Shown here piece by piece: positions 23,519-31,912 of a stretch of DNA of 41,763 nt; the stretch's first letter is position 1, and the number at the start of each line of letters is the position of its first letter. The translations under genes and the position numbers were made by a program. Below the pieces are notes generated by a model that was not told the DNA's origin, made no database searches, and saw only the letters and a list, made by a program, of their open reading frames with translations. The stretch is from Bacteroidales bacterium (lineage in GTDB: Bacteria; Bacteroidota; Bacteroidia; Bacteroidales; P3): positions 1 through 41,763 of the forward strand of contig JAGBOF010000020.1 in NCBI GenBank assembly GCA_017633985.1, in the 5' to 3' direction.

Positions 23519-26072
23519 CGTAATCTTCCGAAGAAGTGTTGTAATCCTGTGAACCTTGCTGACGGTTTTTATCACGTTTCATATTGGCAGTCTTACCGAA
23601 GTTATACGAGAATGTCAGCCTTACGCTCCTTGAATAAGGGTGGCGTCTTGTAAAAGATATGTATTGGTCGGTGTAAGCATAACCGAAACCGCCCCTTGTA
23701 TCGAATATATCGCGGAAGTTAAGCGAGATATTAGCTTGTTTGTTCCAAATAGATTTTTTAATTGCCAAATCAAAGTCGTATCTTGCGTTCATACGTCCTT
23801 GTATTGTTTTAGTAGGGGCATTGTATCTGCCTGATACCTGAACGGTGAAGTTCTTCGGAAGCGTAAGCGTGGTATTCAGTTTGGCGTTATAGTTAAACGA
23901 ACGTATTTCGTCATAACCCAATCCCTGTCCGTCTTGATAAGAGCCGAAGAAGTTCATGCTTAAATTGGCTTTCCACCAATTGGTGATATCTCTGTCAATG
24001 ATAACTTCCAATCCGTAGTTGGATGAATGAGCAAGATTGACAAATGTCTGTGCCGTCAAACTGTTGGCATCGTCGTTGCTTGCCGCTGCCCAAGCCCATG
24101 CAAAATCTCCGTCAACTCCGTCACCGTTCCAGTCCTTGTTGGCGTTTTCTTCGTTCCATAAGAACTGAAAACGCGTCATGCCGTTAGATACATGGCGGTA
24201 ATAAGCCGATGTGAAAATGGTAGTGTTCTTGAACATCAAAGACCAACCCGCTTCAAAAGCATTGGTGTATTCAGGATCAATATTAGGATTGCCGAAACGC
24301 AAGTACTCTTTATTCGTACGGTCTATATTAGGCATCATCGTCCAAGGATCGGGCCTTCTTATACGGCGGGAATATGAGATCTGGAAAGAATTCATTTGGT
24401 TAAGCTGATAAGAGATATGCACCGTAGGATACCAAGGATTGTAATCCTTATCAAAAGGCATTATGCTGTCATACAAATCAGTCTTCTTGAAATCATTATT
24501 CACGAATTCCTTTCTTAAACCCAGTTGGGCGGAAAGTTTTTCTCCTATCTGGAAACCGTAGGTTGCGTAGAAAGCATTGATATATTCCTTTCTTTCGAAA
24601 TCATAACTTTCGTTGGAGTCTACAGCATGGTTATACGCCGTAACCGAATGCGATTTGCTTTGGTTGTAGTTGAGGTTGTAGCCTATTTCCAGCTTGGAAT
24701 TCTCGTTGAACGGATAAACATAATGGACGTCAACCACTGCACGGTGATTATTACTCTTTGAAGTGTCACCGCGCAGGTAATCTTCAATCAAACGTCCGTT
24801 ATACATCTGACCGTTATTCTCATAAATAATGTTATCTTCTATCTTACGGTTGAATTTTCCCCAATTCCATGTCGCACTTGCATAAAACAATTCGTCTTTC
24901 TTGTCTTTAAACTCTTTTTGATAGGTAAGGCCTACGTTATTGAACTGTCCGTTATTTTTGCCGTTGCTTTCATCCGTATTGTTTCTCTCATCAATATCCT
25001 TAAACAGGTTGCTGTTTTTTGTAGTTGAATAATCGTCGGGCGTATTATGTCTGTGTGTGTTGGCGCTTATGCTCAAAGTGTTATACTTATTTATATACCA
25101 TTCACCGCCTAATCTTAATCCGCCGCCGAAACCTTTTTCCCCGCCGTTACGTTTACTTCTTATAAAATCCGGAACGTCTCCGTTCTGACTTTTAAACAGA
25201 CGTAAATTATCCGTTATCATTCCTCTTTGAGAGTAACGCACGTCTGCCGACGCCGAAAGGGAAAACTTTTTATTGGACCAGTTAAGCGTAGCCGCCAAAC
25301 TCTCTTTAGGTTGGAATTCGTTGATTGCCGTACCCGTTGAAGCATTGATATTGCCGTTGAATCCCATGTTTCCTTTCTCTTTAAGCGTGATATTGATAAT
25401 TCCGCTCATTCCTTCGGGATTGTATTTTGCCGAAGGGTTGGTTATAACCTCTATCTTATCAATCTGTGAAGCGGGAATCTGTGCTAAAACACTCGGAACG
25501 TCATTGCCGTACATCGTCGAAGGTTTGCCGTCAATCAAAAGAGTGACATTGGATGCACCGCGAAGTGATATATTTCCCTCATCATCGACTTCAACGCTCG
25601 GTACGTCCTGCAAAACATCGCTCGCATCACCTCCCGAGGACACAAGATTCTGATCAACGTTTATCACACGCTTGTCAAGCTTGTATTCCATCATTTGTTT
25701 TGCCCCCACAATCTGAACTTCCTGCAGGTTTTCGCTTGAAGTCTGCAATTTGATTGTACCTATATTATTATTGGAGGATTTAACTTCGATATTCTGCGTA
25801 ATATCTTTATAACCTACGAAAGATAATTTGAGGATATATTTGCCGTAAGGGACGTTTTTAACGGTGAATACTCCGTTATCGTCCGTTATACTGCCGTTTA
25901 CTATTGATGAATCCGCTGTTGCTTTAAGTATTGCTGCCGAGACGTAAGGCAATGGTGATGAATCCTTACCGTCAACAACCTTTCCCGAGATGTTACCCTT
26001 TTGTGCCTGAACATTGATGCCGCATATCATAAGGGCAATACACAGGACGGTTAAATTTTTAAGTAATTTCAT
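23511..26072 (-). CDS. TonB-dependent-receptor-like outer-membrane protein (OMP_b-brl_3 type)
   Basis: This 853-aa outer-membrane protein has a signal peptide (MKLLKNLTVLCIALMICGINVQA). It is followed by a carboxypeptidase-regulatory-like domain (about 26-112; 'ISGKVVDGKDSSPLPYVSAA'), a plug domain (about 120-235; 'DVLQDVPSVEVDDEGNISLR', 'IPASQIDKIEVITNPSAKY') and a large beta-barrel with alternating aromatic strands. Barrel motifs such as 'SYSRRIRRPDPWTMMPN', 'NPNIDPEYTNAFEAGWS' and 'IQGRMNARYDFDLAIKKS' place it in the OMP_b-brl_3 group of receptors that usually lack a SusD partner, and none is present here. The substrate is unknown. The tail is Asp/Ser-rich and may be periplasmic. The start is the ATG at 26072; no clear promoter box was found upstream. 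Confidence 0.87.
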   Translation of the reverse strand: MKLLKNLTVLCIALMICGINVQAQKGNISGKVVDGKDSSPLPYVSAAILKATADSSIVNGSITDDNGVFTVKNVPYGKYILKLSFVGYKDITQNIEVKSSNNNIGTIKLQTSSENLQEVQIVGAKQMMEYKLDKRVINVDQNLVSSGGDASDVLQDVPSVEVDDEGNISLRGASNVTLLIDGKPSTMYGNDVPSVLAQIPASQIDKIEVITNPSAKYNPEGMSGIINITLKEKGNMGFNGNINASTGTAINEFQPKESLAATLNWSNKKFSLSASADVRYSQRGMITDNLRLFKSQNGDVPDFIRSKRNGGEKGFGGGLRLGGEWYINKYNTLSISANTHRHNTPDDYSTTKNSNLFKDIDERNNTDESNGKNNGQFNNVGLTYQKEFKDKKDELFYASATWNWGKFNRKIEDNIIYENNGQMYNGRLIEDYLRGDTSKSNNHRAVVDVHYVYPFNENSKLEIGYNLNYNQSKSHSVTAYNHAVDSNESYDFERKEYINAFYATYGFQIGEKLSAQLGLRKEFVNNDFKKTDLYDSIMPFDKDYNPWYPTVHISYQLNQMNSFQISYSRRIRRPDPWTMMPNIDRTNKEYLRFGNPNIDPEYTNAFEAGWSLMFKNTTIFTSAYYRHVSNGMTRFQFLWNEENANKDWNGDGVDGDFAWAWAAASNDDANSLTAQTFVNLAHSSNYGLEVIIDRDITNWWKANLSMNFFGSYQDGQGLGYDEIRSFNYNAKLNTTLTLPKNFTVQVSGRYNAPTKTIQGRMNARYDFDLAIKKSIWNKQANISLNFRDIFDTRGGFGYAYTDQYISFTRRHPYSRSVRLTFSYNFGKTANMKRDKNRQQGSQDYNTSSEDYDE

Positions 26073-26747
26073 TCTGTTTTTATTGTAATTATATTAATGT
26101 ATGTGATTTCTGAAAACCAAATAACGCAAAAACACTGATTTTTCGTATAAACATTAGACAATAAATATCAAAAAAGTTTAATTAGCAGGCAGATATTTTC
26201 TCTTGTAAAGCCACATCAACCCAAGCACATACCTTAATATTTTAAATTAATGCATGTTTGCAGCAACTAAAAGTCGTTTTTAATCCGGGGAATCAGTCAT
26301 TGCAATAATAAAAATGCTTTTCAAATATATTAAAAGGATAGATTCGCTGTTTATAAATATATAATAATGTATAAAAAGGGCTTTTCCCTGATGCTTTATT
26401 GCTCTTTGCTGCCGCCTTCGGGCATTACATCGCCGCCCCGTCGCATAATAATTTAAAAAAAACACTTTTTTTACCCTAAAAAAACAGTTTTTTTCAGTCA
26501 AAAAAACACTTTTTTCTGAAATAATCAGACAAGGGGCGGCGGTAAGACGGTTAAGGGCGGGATTTTTAAGAATAAAAGCGGAAATTTTACGTAAATTTTG
26601 TTCGATTTTTTGCAAAACGGCTGATTTTTATTGTTTGTCGGCAGATTTTATGCGGATATTCCGAGGGTTTGAACAACCTTGTAGCTAAATTTTTCTGTTT
26701 AGAAAACAGATACTTATAACAAAAAAGCAAAAAAAATCATTAAAATA
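26073..26747. other. Gene-free region between the receptor gene and the tRNA cluster
   Basis: About 670 bases without a convincing gene. An open frame of 111 codons on the minus strand (26280-26615) has low-complexity Phe/Lys content caused by the A/T tracts and no recognisable motif, so it is not called. The region holds a GC-rich island (26408-26443), the A/T-tract array described separately, and a small 7-bp hairpin (TCTGTTT / AAACAGA, 26694-26710). Nothing resembling rRNA, tmRNA or SRP RNA was seen. Confidence 0.5.
26431..26541. repeat. A-tract/T-tract array with 22-bp period inside a 9-bp inverted repeat
   Basis: Three units of the form A7-8, CA(C/G), T6-7 are centred at 26464, 26486 and 26508, exactly 22 bp apart. 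They are framed by CGCCGCCCC (26431-26439) and its complement GGGGCGGCG (26533-26541). Each unit could form a short hairpin. Tracts phased at two helical turns would be expected to affect DNA curvature. Confidence 0.75.
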
Positions 26748-26779
26748 TTTGGTGGGTTTGTAAAAAGGTTGTACTTTTG
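26748..26779 (+). promoter_or_regulatory. Promoter of the tRNA–tuf operon
   Basis: TTTG (26748-26751), a 20-base spacer and TACTTTTG (26772-26779) match the Bacteroidota pattern at both boxes. The first tRNA begins about 115 bases downstream. This is the only well-formed plus-strand promoter seen upstream of the tuf–rpoC block. Confidence 0.7.
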
Positions 26780-26893
26780 CATTCGCCTTTTGAGAGATAC
26801 AAGTCATTGAGAGGACGCAGAAGAAAGTTTTTCACTGCAAAAAGAAAAACAAGTAAAGTTATTTGAAAATTAAAAGCAATAAAAGCAGATAAT

Positions 26894-26966
26894 GCCGATA
26901 TAACTCAGTTGGTAGAGTAGCTGATTTGTAATCAGCCTGTCGGGGGTTCAAGTCCCTCTATCGGCT
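26894..26966 (+). tRNA. tRNA-Thr (anticodon TGT)
   Basis: The acceptor stem GCCGATA/TATCGGC pairs fully. The anticodon stem GCTGA/TCAGC encloses loop TTTGTAA, giving TGT. The T-arm has the usual GGTTCAAGTCC pattern. The 3' CCA is not encoded. Confidence 0.97.
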
Positions 26967-26982
26967 CTGTATGTTTTCATTC

Positions 26983-27064
26983 GGGGAAGTCGCATAGCGG
27001 CAATTGCAACAGACTGTAAATCTGTCCTCTTCGGAGTTCGGTGGTTCGAGTCCACCCTTCCCCA
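26983..27064 (+). tRNA. tRNA-Tyr (anticodon GTA)
   Basis: The acceptor stem GGGGAAG/CTTCCCC pairs fully. The anticodon stem CAGA/TCTG encloses loop CTGTAAA, giving GTA. At 82 nt with a long variable arm it has the class II shape expected for bacterial tRNA-Tyr. The 3' CCA is not encoded. Confidence 0.97.
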
Positions 27065-27132
27065 CAAGTCAAAAGGTATTTCGCAGATTTAATCACGGTA
27101 AAATATCTTTTAAACGGCTGGATAAACTATAT

Positions 27133-27205
27133 GCGGGAATAGCTCATTTGGTAGAGCGATAGCCTTCCAAGCTATAGGTGGCGGGTTCGAGCCCCGTTTC
27201 CCGCT
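27133..27205 (+). tRNA. tRNA-Gly (anticodon TCC)
   Basis: The acceptor stem GCGGGAA/TTCCCGC pairs fully. The anticodon loop CTTCCAA gives TCC. D- and T-arms are canonical (GGTTCGAGCCC). The 3' CCA is not encoded. Confidence 0.97.
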
Positions 27206-27285
27206 CAAAAATTGGGCTGTCAGATGCTTTGAAAAAGGAGGAGTTAGATGAAGCTCGTCCTTATCGTTGTAAATGTGAAGTATAT

Positions 27286-27357
27286 GCCGTTGTAGCTCAG
27301 TGGTAGAGTACTTCCTTGGTAAGGAAGGGGTCACGAGTTCAATCCTCGTCAACGGCT
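27286..27357 (+). tRNA. tRNA-Thr (anticodon GGT)
   Basis: The acceptor stem GCCGTTG/CAACGGC pairs fully. The anticodon stem CTTCC/GGAAG encloses loop TTGGTAA, giving GGT. It is the second Thr isoacceptor in the cluster and lies 52 bp before tuf. The 3' CCA is not encoded. Confidence 0.97.
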
Positions 27358-27409
27358 CGGTAGTAAAACAGAATTTGGAAAATTAATAACAATTAAACAT
27401 TATAAAGTT

Positions 27410-28597
27410 ATGGCAAAAGAAAAATTTGAGCGTACCAAACCTCATGTTAATATAGGTACAATCGGTCACGTAGACCACGGTAAGACTACTTTAACAGCTG
27501 CTATTACAAAAGTTTTGGCAGAAAAAGGTTTGTCTGAAGTTAAATCATTTGATTCAATTGACTCCGCTCCTGAAGAAAAGGAAAGAGGTATTACCATTAA
27601 CACTGCTCACGTAGAGTATCAGACTGAAAACCGTCACTATGCTCACGTTGACTGTCCTGGTCACGCTGACTATGTAAAGAACATGGTTACCGGTGCAGCT
27701 CAAATGGATGGCGCTATATTGGTTGTTGCTGCAACTGACGGTCCGATGCCTCAAACACGTGAACACATATTGTTGGCACGTCAGGTAGGTGTTCCTCGTA
27801 TGGTTGTTTTCATGAACAAAGTAGACTTGGTTGACGACCCTGAATTGTTAGACCTTGTTGAAATGGATATCAGAGATTTGTTAAGCTTCTATGAATTTGA
27901 CGGAGATAACACTCCTATCATAAGAGGTTCTGCTCTTGGTGCATTGAACGGAGAAAAAGAATGGGAAGAAAAAGTTATAGAACTTATGGACGCAGTTGAT
28001 AACTGGATTCCTCTTCCTCAAAGAGATGTTGATAAAGATTTCTTGATGCCTGTTGAAGACGTATTCTCTATCACCGGACGTGGTACTGTTGCTACAGGTA
28101 GAATAGAAACAGGTATAATCAAAGTCGGCGATCCTGTTGATATTATCGGTATGGGAGCTGAAAAACTTAAATCAACTGTTACCGGAGTTGAGATGTTTAG
28201 AAAACTTCTTGACGAAGGTGAAGCTGGAGATAACGTAGGTTTGTTGCTTCGTGGTATTGACAAAGACGAAATCCGCAGAGGTATGGTTATTGCTAAACCT
28301 GGAACAATCACTCCTCACAAGAAATTCCAAGCAGAGGTTTATATCTTGAAGAAAGAAGAAGGCGGACGTCACACTCCGTTCCAGAACAGATACCGTCCTC
28401 AATTCTATTTCAGAACTACAGACGTTACTGGTGAAATCACTCTTCCAGAAGGACGTGAGTTAGTAATGCCTGGTGATAACTTGACAATCACTGTTGAGTT
28501 ACTTTCTGAAATCGCTTTGAACCTTAACCTTCGTTTCGCTATCCGTGAAGGTGGTAGAACAGTCGGTGCAGGTCAGGTAACGAAGATTTTGGACTAA
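27410..28597 (+). CDS. tuf: Elongation factor Tu
   Basis: This 395-aa translational GTPase delivers aminoacyl-tRNA to the ribosome. GTPase motifs are all present: P-loop 'GHVDHGKT' (19-26), '[14 protein letters not shown]' (switch I), '[12 protein letters not shown]' (switch II region, from 81), 'NKVD' (from 136) and 'SAL' (from about 174). The two beta-barrel domains follow; the C-terminus '[19 protein letters not shown]' is canonical. It starts with an ATG 52 bp after tRNA-Thr, in the same operon, and is followed by a hairpin terminator. The tRNA-Thr/Tyr/Gly/Thr–tuf–Trp order is the usual Bacteroidota one. Confidence 0.99.
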   Translation: MAKEKFERTKPHVNIGTIGHVDHGKTTLTAAITKVLAEKGLSEVKSFDSIDSAPEEKERGITINTAHVEYQTENRHYAHVDCPGHADYVKNMVTGAAQMDGAILVVAATDGPMPQTREHILLARQVGVPRMVVFMNKVDLVDDPELLDLVEMDIRDLLSFYEFDGDNTPIIRGSALGALNGEKEWEEKVIELMDAVDNWIPLPQRDVDKDFLMPVEDVFSITGRGTVATGRIETGIIKVGDPVDIIGMGAEKLKSTVTGVEMFRKLLDEGEAGDNVGLLLRGIDKDEIRRGMVIAKPGTITPHKKFQAEVYILKKEEGGRHTPFQNRYRPQFYFRTTDVTGEITLPEGRELVMPGDNLTITVELLSEIALNLNLRFAIREGGRTVGAGQVTKILD

Positions 28598-28612
28598 TTC
28601 AAATAAATAATA

Positions 28613-28643
28613 AAAGCAAGTGAATTAAAAAGCTTGCTTTTTT
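28613..28643 (+). terminator. Terminator or attenuator between tuf and tRNA-Trp
   Basis: An 8-bp stem AAAGCAAG (28613) / CTTGCTTT (28633) with a 12-nt loop ends in six T. The next gene (tRNA-Trp) starts 5 bases later and no new promoter box was seen, so partial read-through is likely. Confidence 0.75.
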
Positions 28644-28647
28644 AAAC

Positions 28648-28718
28648 AGGGGCATGGTCTAATGGTAGAATAGCGGTCTCCAAAACCGTTGGTGGGAGTT
28701 CGATTCTCTCTGCCCCTG
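28648..28718 (+). tRNA. tRNA-Trp (anticodon CCA)
   Basis: The acceptor stem AGGGGCA/TGCCCCT pairs fully. The anticodon stem GCGGT/ACCGT (one G·T pair) encloses CTCCAAA, giving CCA. Bases 28719-28721 directly after the discriminator G read CCA, so the 3' CCA is encoded here, unlike in the four upstream tRNAs. It lies 22 bases before secE. Confidence 0.96.
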
Positions 28719-28739
28719 CCAGATAAAAAAGATATAGAT

Positions 28740-28958
28740 ATGGCTAATAGTGTTGTAAGTTATGTAAAAAGTTGCTATGATGAGATGAAGAAGGTTTCAT
28801 GGCCTACAATGGATGAGCTTTTGAATAGCACATTGGTTGTTTTTGTTGCTTCATTGATTATAGCATTGATAGTATTCATAATGGATATTGCTTTCGGAGT
28901 TCATCCGACAATGTTCTGGAAGGGTCTTTTAGGATATATCTATCAATTGATGTCGTAA
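28740..28958 (+). CDS. secE: Preprotein translocase subunit SecE
   Basis: This 72-aa single-span inner-membrane protein stabilises SecY in the Sec translocon. The amphipathic N-terminal helix ends in the family motif 'EMKKVSWPTMDEL', and one long hydrophobic helix follows ('TLVVFVASLIIALIVFIMDI'). The single-span form is normal for Bacteroidota. The start is the ATG at 28740 (MANSVVSYVKSC); an in-frame upstream start at 28689 lies inside tRNA-Trp and is rejected. It is followed by nusG after 123 bp in which no further signal was seen. Confidence 0.96.
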   Translation: MANSVVSYVKSCYDEMKKVSWPTMDELLNSTLVVFVASLIIALIVFIMDIAFGVHPTMFWKGLLGYIYQLMS

Positions 28959-29081
28959 TAAATTTTTCTCTTTAATCTTGCTTCCATATATTCATACAGA
29001 ATATTTAGATAAAAGGGAGATTTTATTTATATGGGTTTATTATAGTTGAATCTTTAATTATTTCAATATTGTTGTAACGCA

Positions 29082-29624
29082 ATGAGTGAACATTCTAAAA
29101 AGTGGTATGTTGTAAAAGCTATCGCGGGAAAAGAGAAAAAAGCCAAAGAATATATAGAAAATGAAATAAACAGACTTGGTTTTAATGATTTGGTCCCAAA
29201 TGTTTTAATACCGGTAGAAAAAGTTTATTCGGTGCGTAATGGCAAAAGAACAAGTAAGGAACGTACATTGTTTCCGGGATATATTTTTGTTGAAGCAAAA
29301 TTAGAAGGCGAAATTGCTCACATAATAAAGAATATACCGAATGTGTTAGATTTTTTAACGGAAAAAGACGGAACCCCTATTCCTATGTTGGAAAGCGAGG
29401 TGAAGCGTATACTTAAGACTGTGGACAGCAATGTTGATACAACAGAAATGTCCGAAGAAAGTTTTATTGTAGGAGAAACTGTTAAAATTATCGACGGGCC
29501 TTTCAAAAATTTTGACGGAGTGATTGAAGAAGTTAATAATGACAAACAAAAATTGAAGGTCATTGTTAAGATATTCGGCAGAAAAACTCCTGTGGAATTG
29601 TCCAATTATCAGGTAGAGAAATAA
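29082..29624 (+). CDS. nusG: Transcription termination/antitermination factor NusG
   Basis: This 180-aa protein couples RNA polymerase to ribosomes and Rho. The N-terminal NGN domain starts 'KKWYVVKAIAGKEKKAKEYI' and contains 'LFPGYIFVEAKL'. The C-terminal KOW domain contains 'VGETVKIIDGPFKNFDGVIE' and 'KLKVIVKIFGRKTPVELSN'. Its place between secE and rplK is conserved across bacteria. The start is the ATG at 29082. Confidence 0.98.
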   Translation: MSEHSKKWYVVKAIAGKEKKAKEYIENEINRLGFNDLVPNVLIPVEKVYSVRNGKRTSKERTLFPGYIFVEAKLEGEIAHIIKNIPNVLDFLTEKDGTPIPMLESEVKRILKTVDSNVDTTEMSEESFIVGETVKIIDGPFKNFDGVIEEVNNDKQKLKVIVKIFGRKTPVELSNYQVEK

Positions 29625-29680
29625 ATAATCTTCAATATTTAATAAACTGATAATATTAACATTTAATCGCAATAATTAAA

Positions 29681-30103
29681 ATGGCAAAAGAAGTTGCAGG
29701 ATTAATCAAATTGCAAATCAAAGGCGGCGCTGCAAATCCGGCTCCTCCTGTAGGACCTGCGTTAGGTGCTAAAGGAGTTAATATAATGGAGTTTTGCAAG
29801 CAGTTTAATGCCAGAACACAAAAACAAGCAGGTAAAATATTGCCTGTTATAATCAATGTGTATACTGACAAGAGCTTTGATTTTGTAGTAAAAACTCCTC
29901 CTGTGGTTGTGCAGATTTTAGAAGCGACCAAAACTAAAGGCGGTTCTGGTGAACCTAACAGAAAGAAAGTTGCTTCCTTGACGCAAGACCAAGTCAAAGA
30001 AATTGCAGAAGCAAAAATGGTTGACTTGAATTGCTTCACTTTGGAAAGTGCAATGAAGATGGTTGCAGGTACAGCCCGCAGTATGGGTATCACAGTAAAA
30101 TAA
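29681..30103 (+). CDS. rplK: 50S ribosomal protein L11
   Basis: 140 aa. '[20 protein letters not shown]' and '[20 protein letters not shown]' are the conserved N-terminal signature, including the Pro-rich segment near the thiostrepton/RelA-responsive site. The C-terminal rRNA-binding domain ends '[14 protein letters not shown]'. It forms the GTPase-associated centre together with L10 and L7/L12, which are encoded downstream. The start is the ATG at 29681. Confidence 0.98.
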   Translation: MAKEVAGLIKLQIKGGAANPAPPVGPALGAKGVNIMEFCKQFNARTQKQAGKILPVIINVYTDKSFDFVVKTPPVVVQILEATKTKGGSGEPNRKKVASLTQDQVKEIAEAKMVDLNCFTLESAMKMVAGTARSMGITVK

Positions 30104-30125
30104 TATTTAAATAGAAAATTGCAAA

Positions 30126-30821
30126 ATGGCGAAACAATCGAAAAAAACTTTAGAAGCCTTAAAAAAGTATGACTCTTCTAAAGAGTACACATTGGAAGAA
30201 GCTGTTAATGTTGTAAAGGATATTACTTTTACAAAGTTTGATGCTTCTTTTGATTTGGATGTTCGTCTTGGTGTTGACCCTCGTAAATCCAACCAGATGG
30301 TAAGAGGAACTGTAACGCTTCCTCACGGAACAGGTAAGACCAAGAAAGTCCTTGTACTTTGCACGGAAGATAAAGAGGAAGAAGCTAAGGCTGCCGGAGC
30401 TGATTACGTTGGTTTGGATGAATATATCACCAAAATAAAAGGCGGTTGGACGGATGTCGATGTTATAGTTACTATGCCAAGTGTAATGCCAAAGATAGGT
30501 GCATTAGGTAAAATATTAGGTCCGAGAGGGCTTATGCCTAACCCTAAAACCGGCACTGTTACAATGGATATAGCAAAGGCAGTCCAGGAAGTAAAAGCCG
30601 GTAAGATAGATTTTAAAGTTGATAAGTACGGTATAATTCATACAAGTGTGGCAAGAATGTCATTTCCTGCTGAAAAAATAGTAGAAAATACTAAAGAGGT
30701 TTTACGTATGATTGAAAAACTAAAACCGACGGCAGCAAAAGGAACTTATATGAAGAGTATATCAGTTTCATCAACAATGAGTCCTGGTGTTAAAGTAGAT
30801 GCAAAAACTATTAGTAAATAA
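30126..30821 (+). CDS. rplA: 50S ribosomal protein L1
   Basis: 231 aa. Signature stretches are '[20 protein letters not shown]', '[17 protein letters not shown]' and '[17 protein letters not shown]'. L1 forms the mobile stalk at the E-site and in many bacteria represses its own rplK-rplA message. No clear L1-site mimic could be assigned by eye in the leader. It lies 22 bp after rplK. Confidence 0.98.
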   Translation: MAKQSKKTLEALKKYDSSKEYTLEEAVNVVKDITFTKFDASFDLDVRLGVDPRKSNQMVRGTVTLPHGTGKTKKVLVLCTEDKEEEAKAAGADYVGLDEYITKIKGGWTDVDVIVTMPSVMPKIGALGKILGPRGLMPNPKTGTVTMDIAKAVQEVKAGKIDFKVDKYGIIHTSVARMSFPAEKIVENTKEVLRMIEKLKPTAAKGTYMKSISVSSTMSPGVKVDAKTISK

Positions 30822-30840
30822 TCTTTTAACATAATTTAAA

Positions 30841-31362
30841 ATGAAAAAAGAAGAAAAAGGTAGGCTAATAGAAAATATCGGACAACAGATAAAAGAGTAT
30901 CCTTATTTATATGTTGTAGATTTAGAAGGTTTAGATGCTAAAGATACAGCAAATTTAAGAAGAATGTGCTTTAAGAAAGAAATCAAACTTTTGGTTGTAA
31001 AGAATGCTTTCTTGAAGAAAGCAGTGGAAGGTTTGGATATGGATTATTCTCAAATACTTCCTACATTCAAAGGACAAACTTCTTTAATGTTGTCTAAAGT
31101 TAATAATGCTCCGGCTAAACTTATCAAAGAATTTAGAAATCAGAAGGAAAAGAAAGAGAAACCTCTTTTGAAATCAGCTTTTGTTGAAGAAGAATTCTAT
31201 ATAGGTGACGAGCATTTAAACGAACTTGTTGCTATAAAATCTAAGAATGAGTTAATAGCAGATGTTATTTCCGCATTGTTATCACCGATAAGAAACGTTA
31301 TAAGCGGTTTGACAAACGAGGAAAGAGCAGAAAAACAAAATGAATCTGTAGTTACAGAATAA
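30841..31362 (+). CDS. rplJ: 50S ribosomal protein L10
   Basis: 173 aa. The N-terminal 'YPYLYVVDLEGLDAKDTANL' and 'LRRMCFKKEIKLLVVKNAFL' fit L10; the C-terminal helix that carries the L7/L12 dimers follows. The gap to rplA is only 19 bases, too short for the large L10-binding leader known from E. coli, so autoregulation of that type at this site is unlikely. Confidence 0.96.
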   Translation: MKKEEKGRLIENIGQQIKEYPYLYVVDLEGLDAKDTANLRRMCFKKEIKLLVVKNAFLKKAVEGLDMDYSQILPTFKGQTSLMLSKVNNAPAKLIKEFRNQKEKKEKPLLKSAFVEEEFYIGDEHLNELVAIKSKNELIADVISALLSPIRNVISGLTNEERAEKQNESVVTE

Positions 31363-31402
31363 GAAAAAATTTGTTAGAAACAATTAAAAAATAAGAAATA
31401 AA

Positions 31403-31774
31403 ATGGCAGATCTAAAAGCATTAGCAGAACAATTAGTTAATTTGTCAATAAAAGAAGCTAAAGAACTTGGTGACATTTTGAAAGAAGAATACGGTATTGA
31501 ACCGGCAGTTGCTACAGTTGCAGTTGCAGCAGGTGAAGCAGGCGGTGCAGCAGCAGAAGAAAAAACATCATTTGATGTAATCTTGGCAGAGGTAGGACCT
31601 TCTAAATTGAATGTCGTAAAACATGTTAAAGATCTTTGCAGTCTTGGTTTGAAAGAAGCAAAAGAATTAGTAGACAGTGCACCTAAAGCATTAAAAGAAG
31701 GTGTGACAAAAGAAGAAGCAGAGTCATTAAAAGCTGCATTGGAAGAAGCAGGTGCAAAGGTTGAAATTAAATAA
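31403..31774 (+). CDS. rplL: 50S ribosomal protein L7/L12
   Basis: 123 aa, acidic. The N-terminal dimerisation domain (about 1-35), Ala/Gly-rich hinge ('[13 protein letters not shown]') and C-terminal factor-binding domain ('[20 protein letters not shown]', '[20 protein letters not shown]') are all present. It lies 40 bp after rplJ and is followed by a hairpin before rpoB. Confidence 0.98.
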   Translation: MADLKALAEQLVNLSIKEAKELGDILKEEYGIEPAVATVAVAAGEAGGAAAEEKTSFDVILAEVGPSKLNVVKHVKDLCSLGLKEAKELVDSAPKALKEGVTKEEAESLKAALEEAGAKVEIK

Positions 31775-31801
31775 AACATTTCACCGCAATCAATTGATAT
31801 T

Positions 31802-31858
31802 GGAACAGATATACTCTTATAAAATATAGGAGTATCTGTTCCTTGTTTTACGTCTTTT
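31802..31858 (+). terminator. Hairpin attenuator between rplL and rpoB
   Basis: A stem of about 13 bp pairs GGAACAGATA-CTC (with a 2-base TA bulge) with GAGTATCTGTTCC, followed by a T-rich but broken tract. It sits in the 138-bp rplL-rpoB gap. rpoB has no visible promoter of its own, so partial termination, as at the E. coli rplL-rpoB attenuator, is the simplest reading. Confidence 0.65.
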
Positions 31859-31912
31859 ATAAGATTATTCTTGTAAAGATAAGTGGTTTAATTTATTTAA
31901 ATTTTTACTACC

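Noticed and set aside
23519-23575. Extended start (GTG) for the HsdR-N-like gene
   Set aside because: It would overlap the receptor gene by 65 bases; the ATG at 23518 starts the conserved N-terminus and gives a typical 8-base coupled overlap.
26280-26615. A 111-codon minus-strand open frame upstream of the tRNA cluster
   Set aside because: Its composition follows the A/T-tract array and a GC-rich island, it has no recognisable motif, and no start signal or promoter supports it.
28689-28739. Extended SecE start
   Set aside because: It lies inside the tRNA-Trp gene; the ATG at 28740 gives the normal SecE N-terminus.
30822-30840. L10-binding autoregulatory leader before rplJ
   Set aside because: The gap is only 19 bases, too short for the known L10 leader structure.
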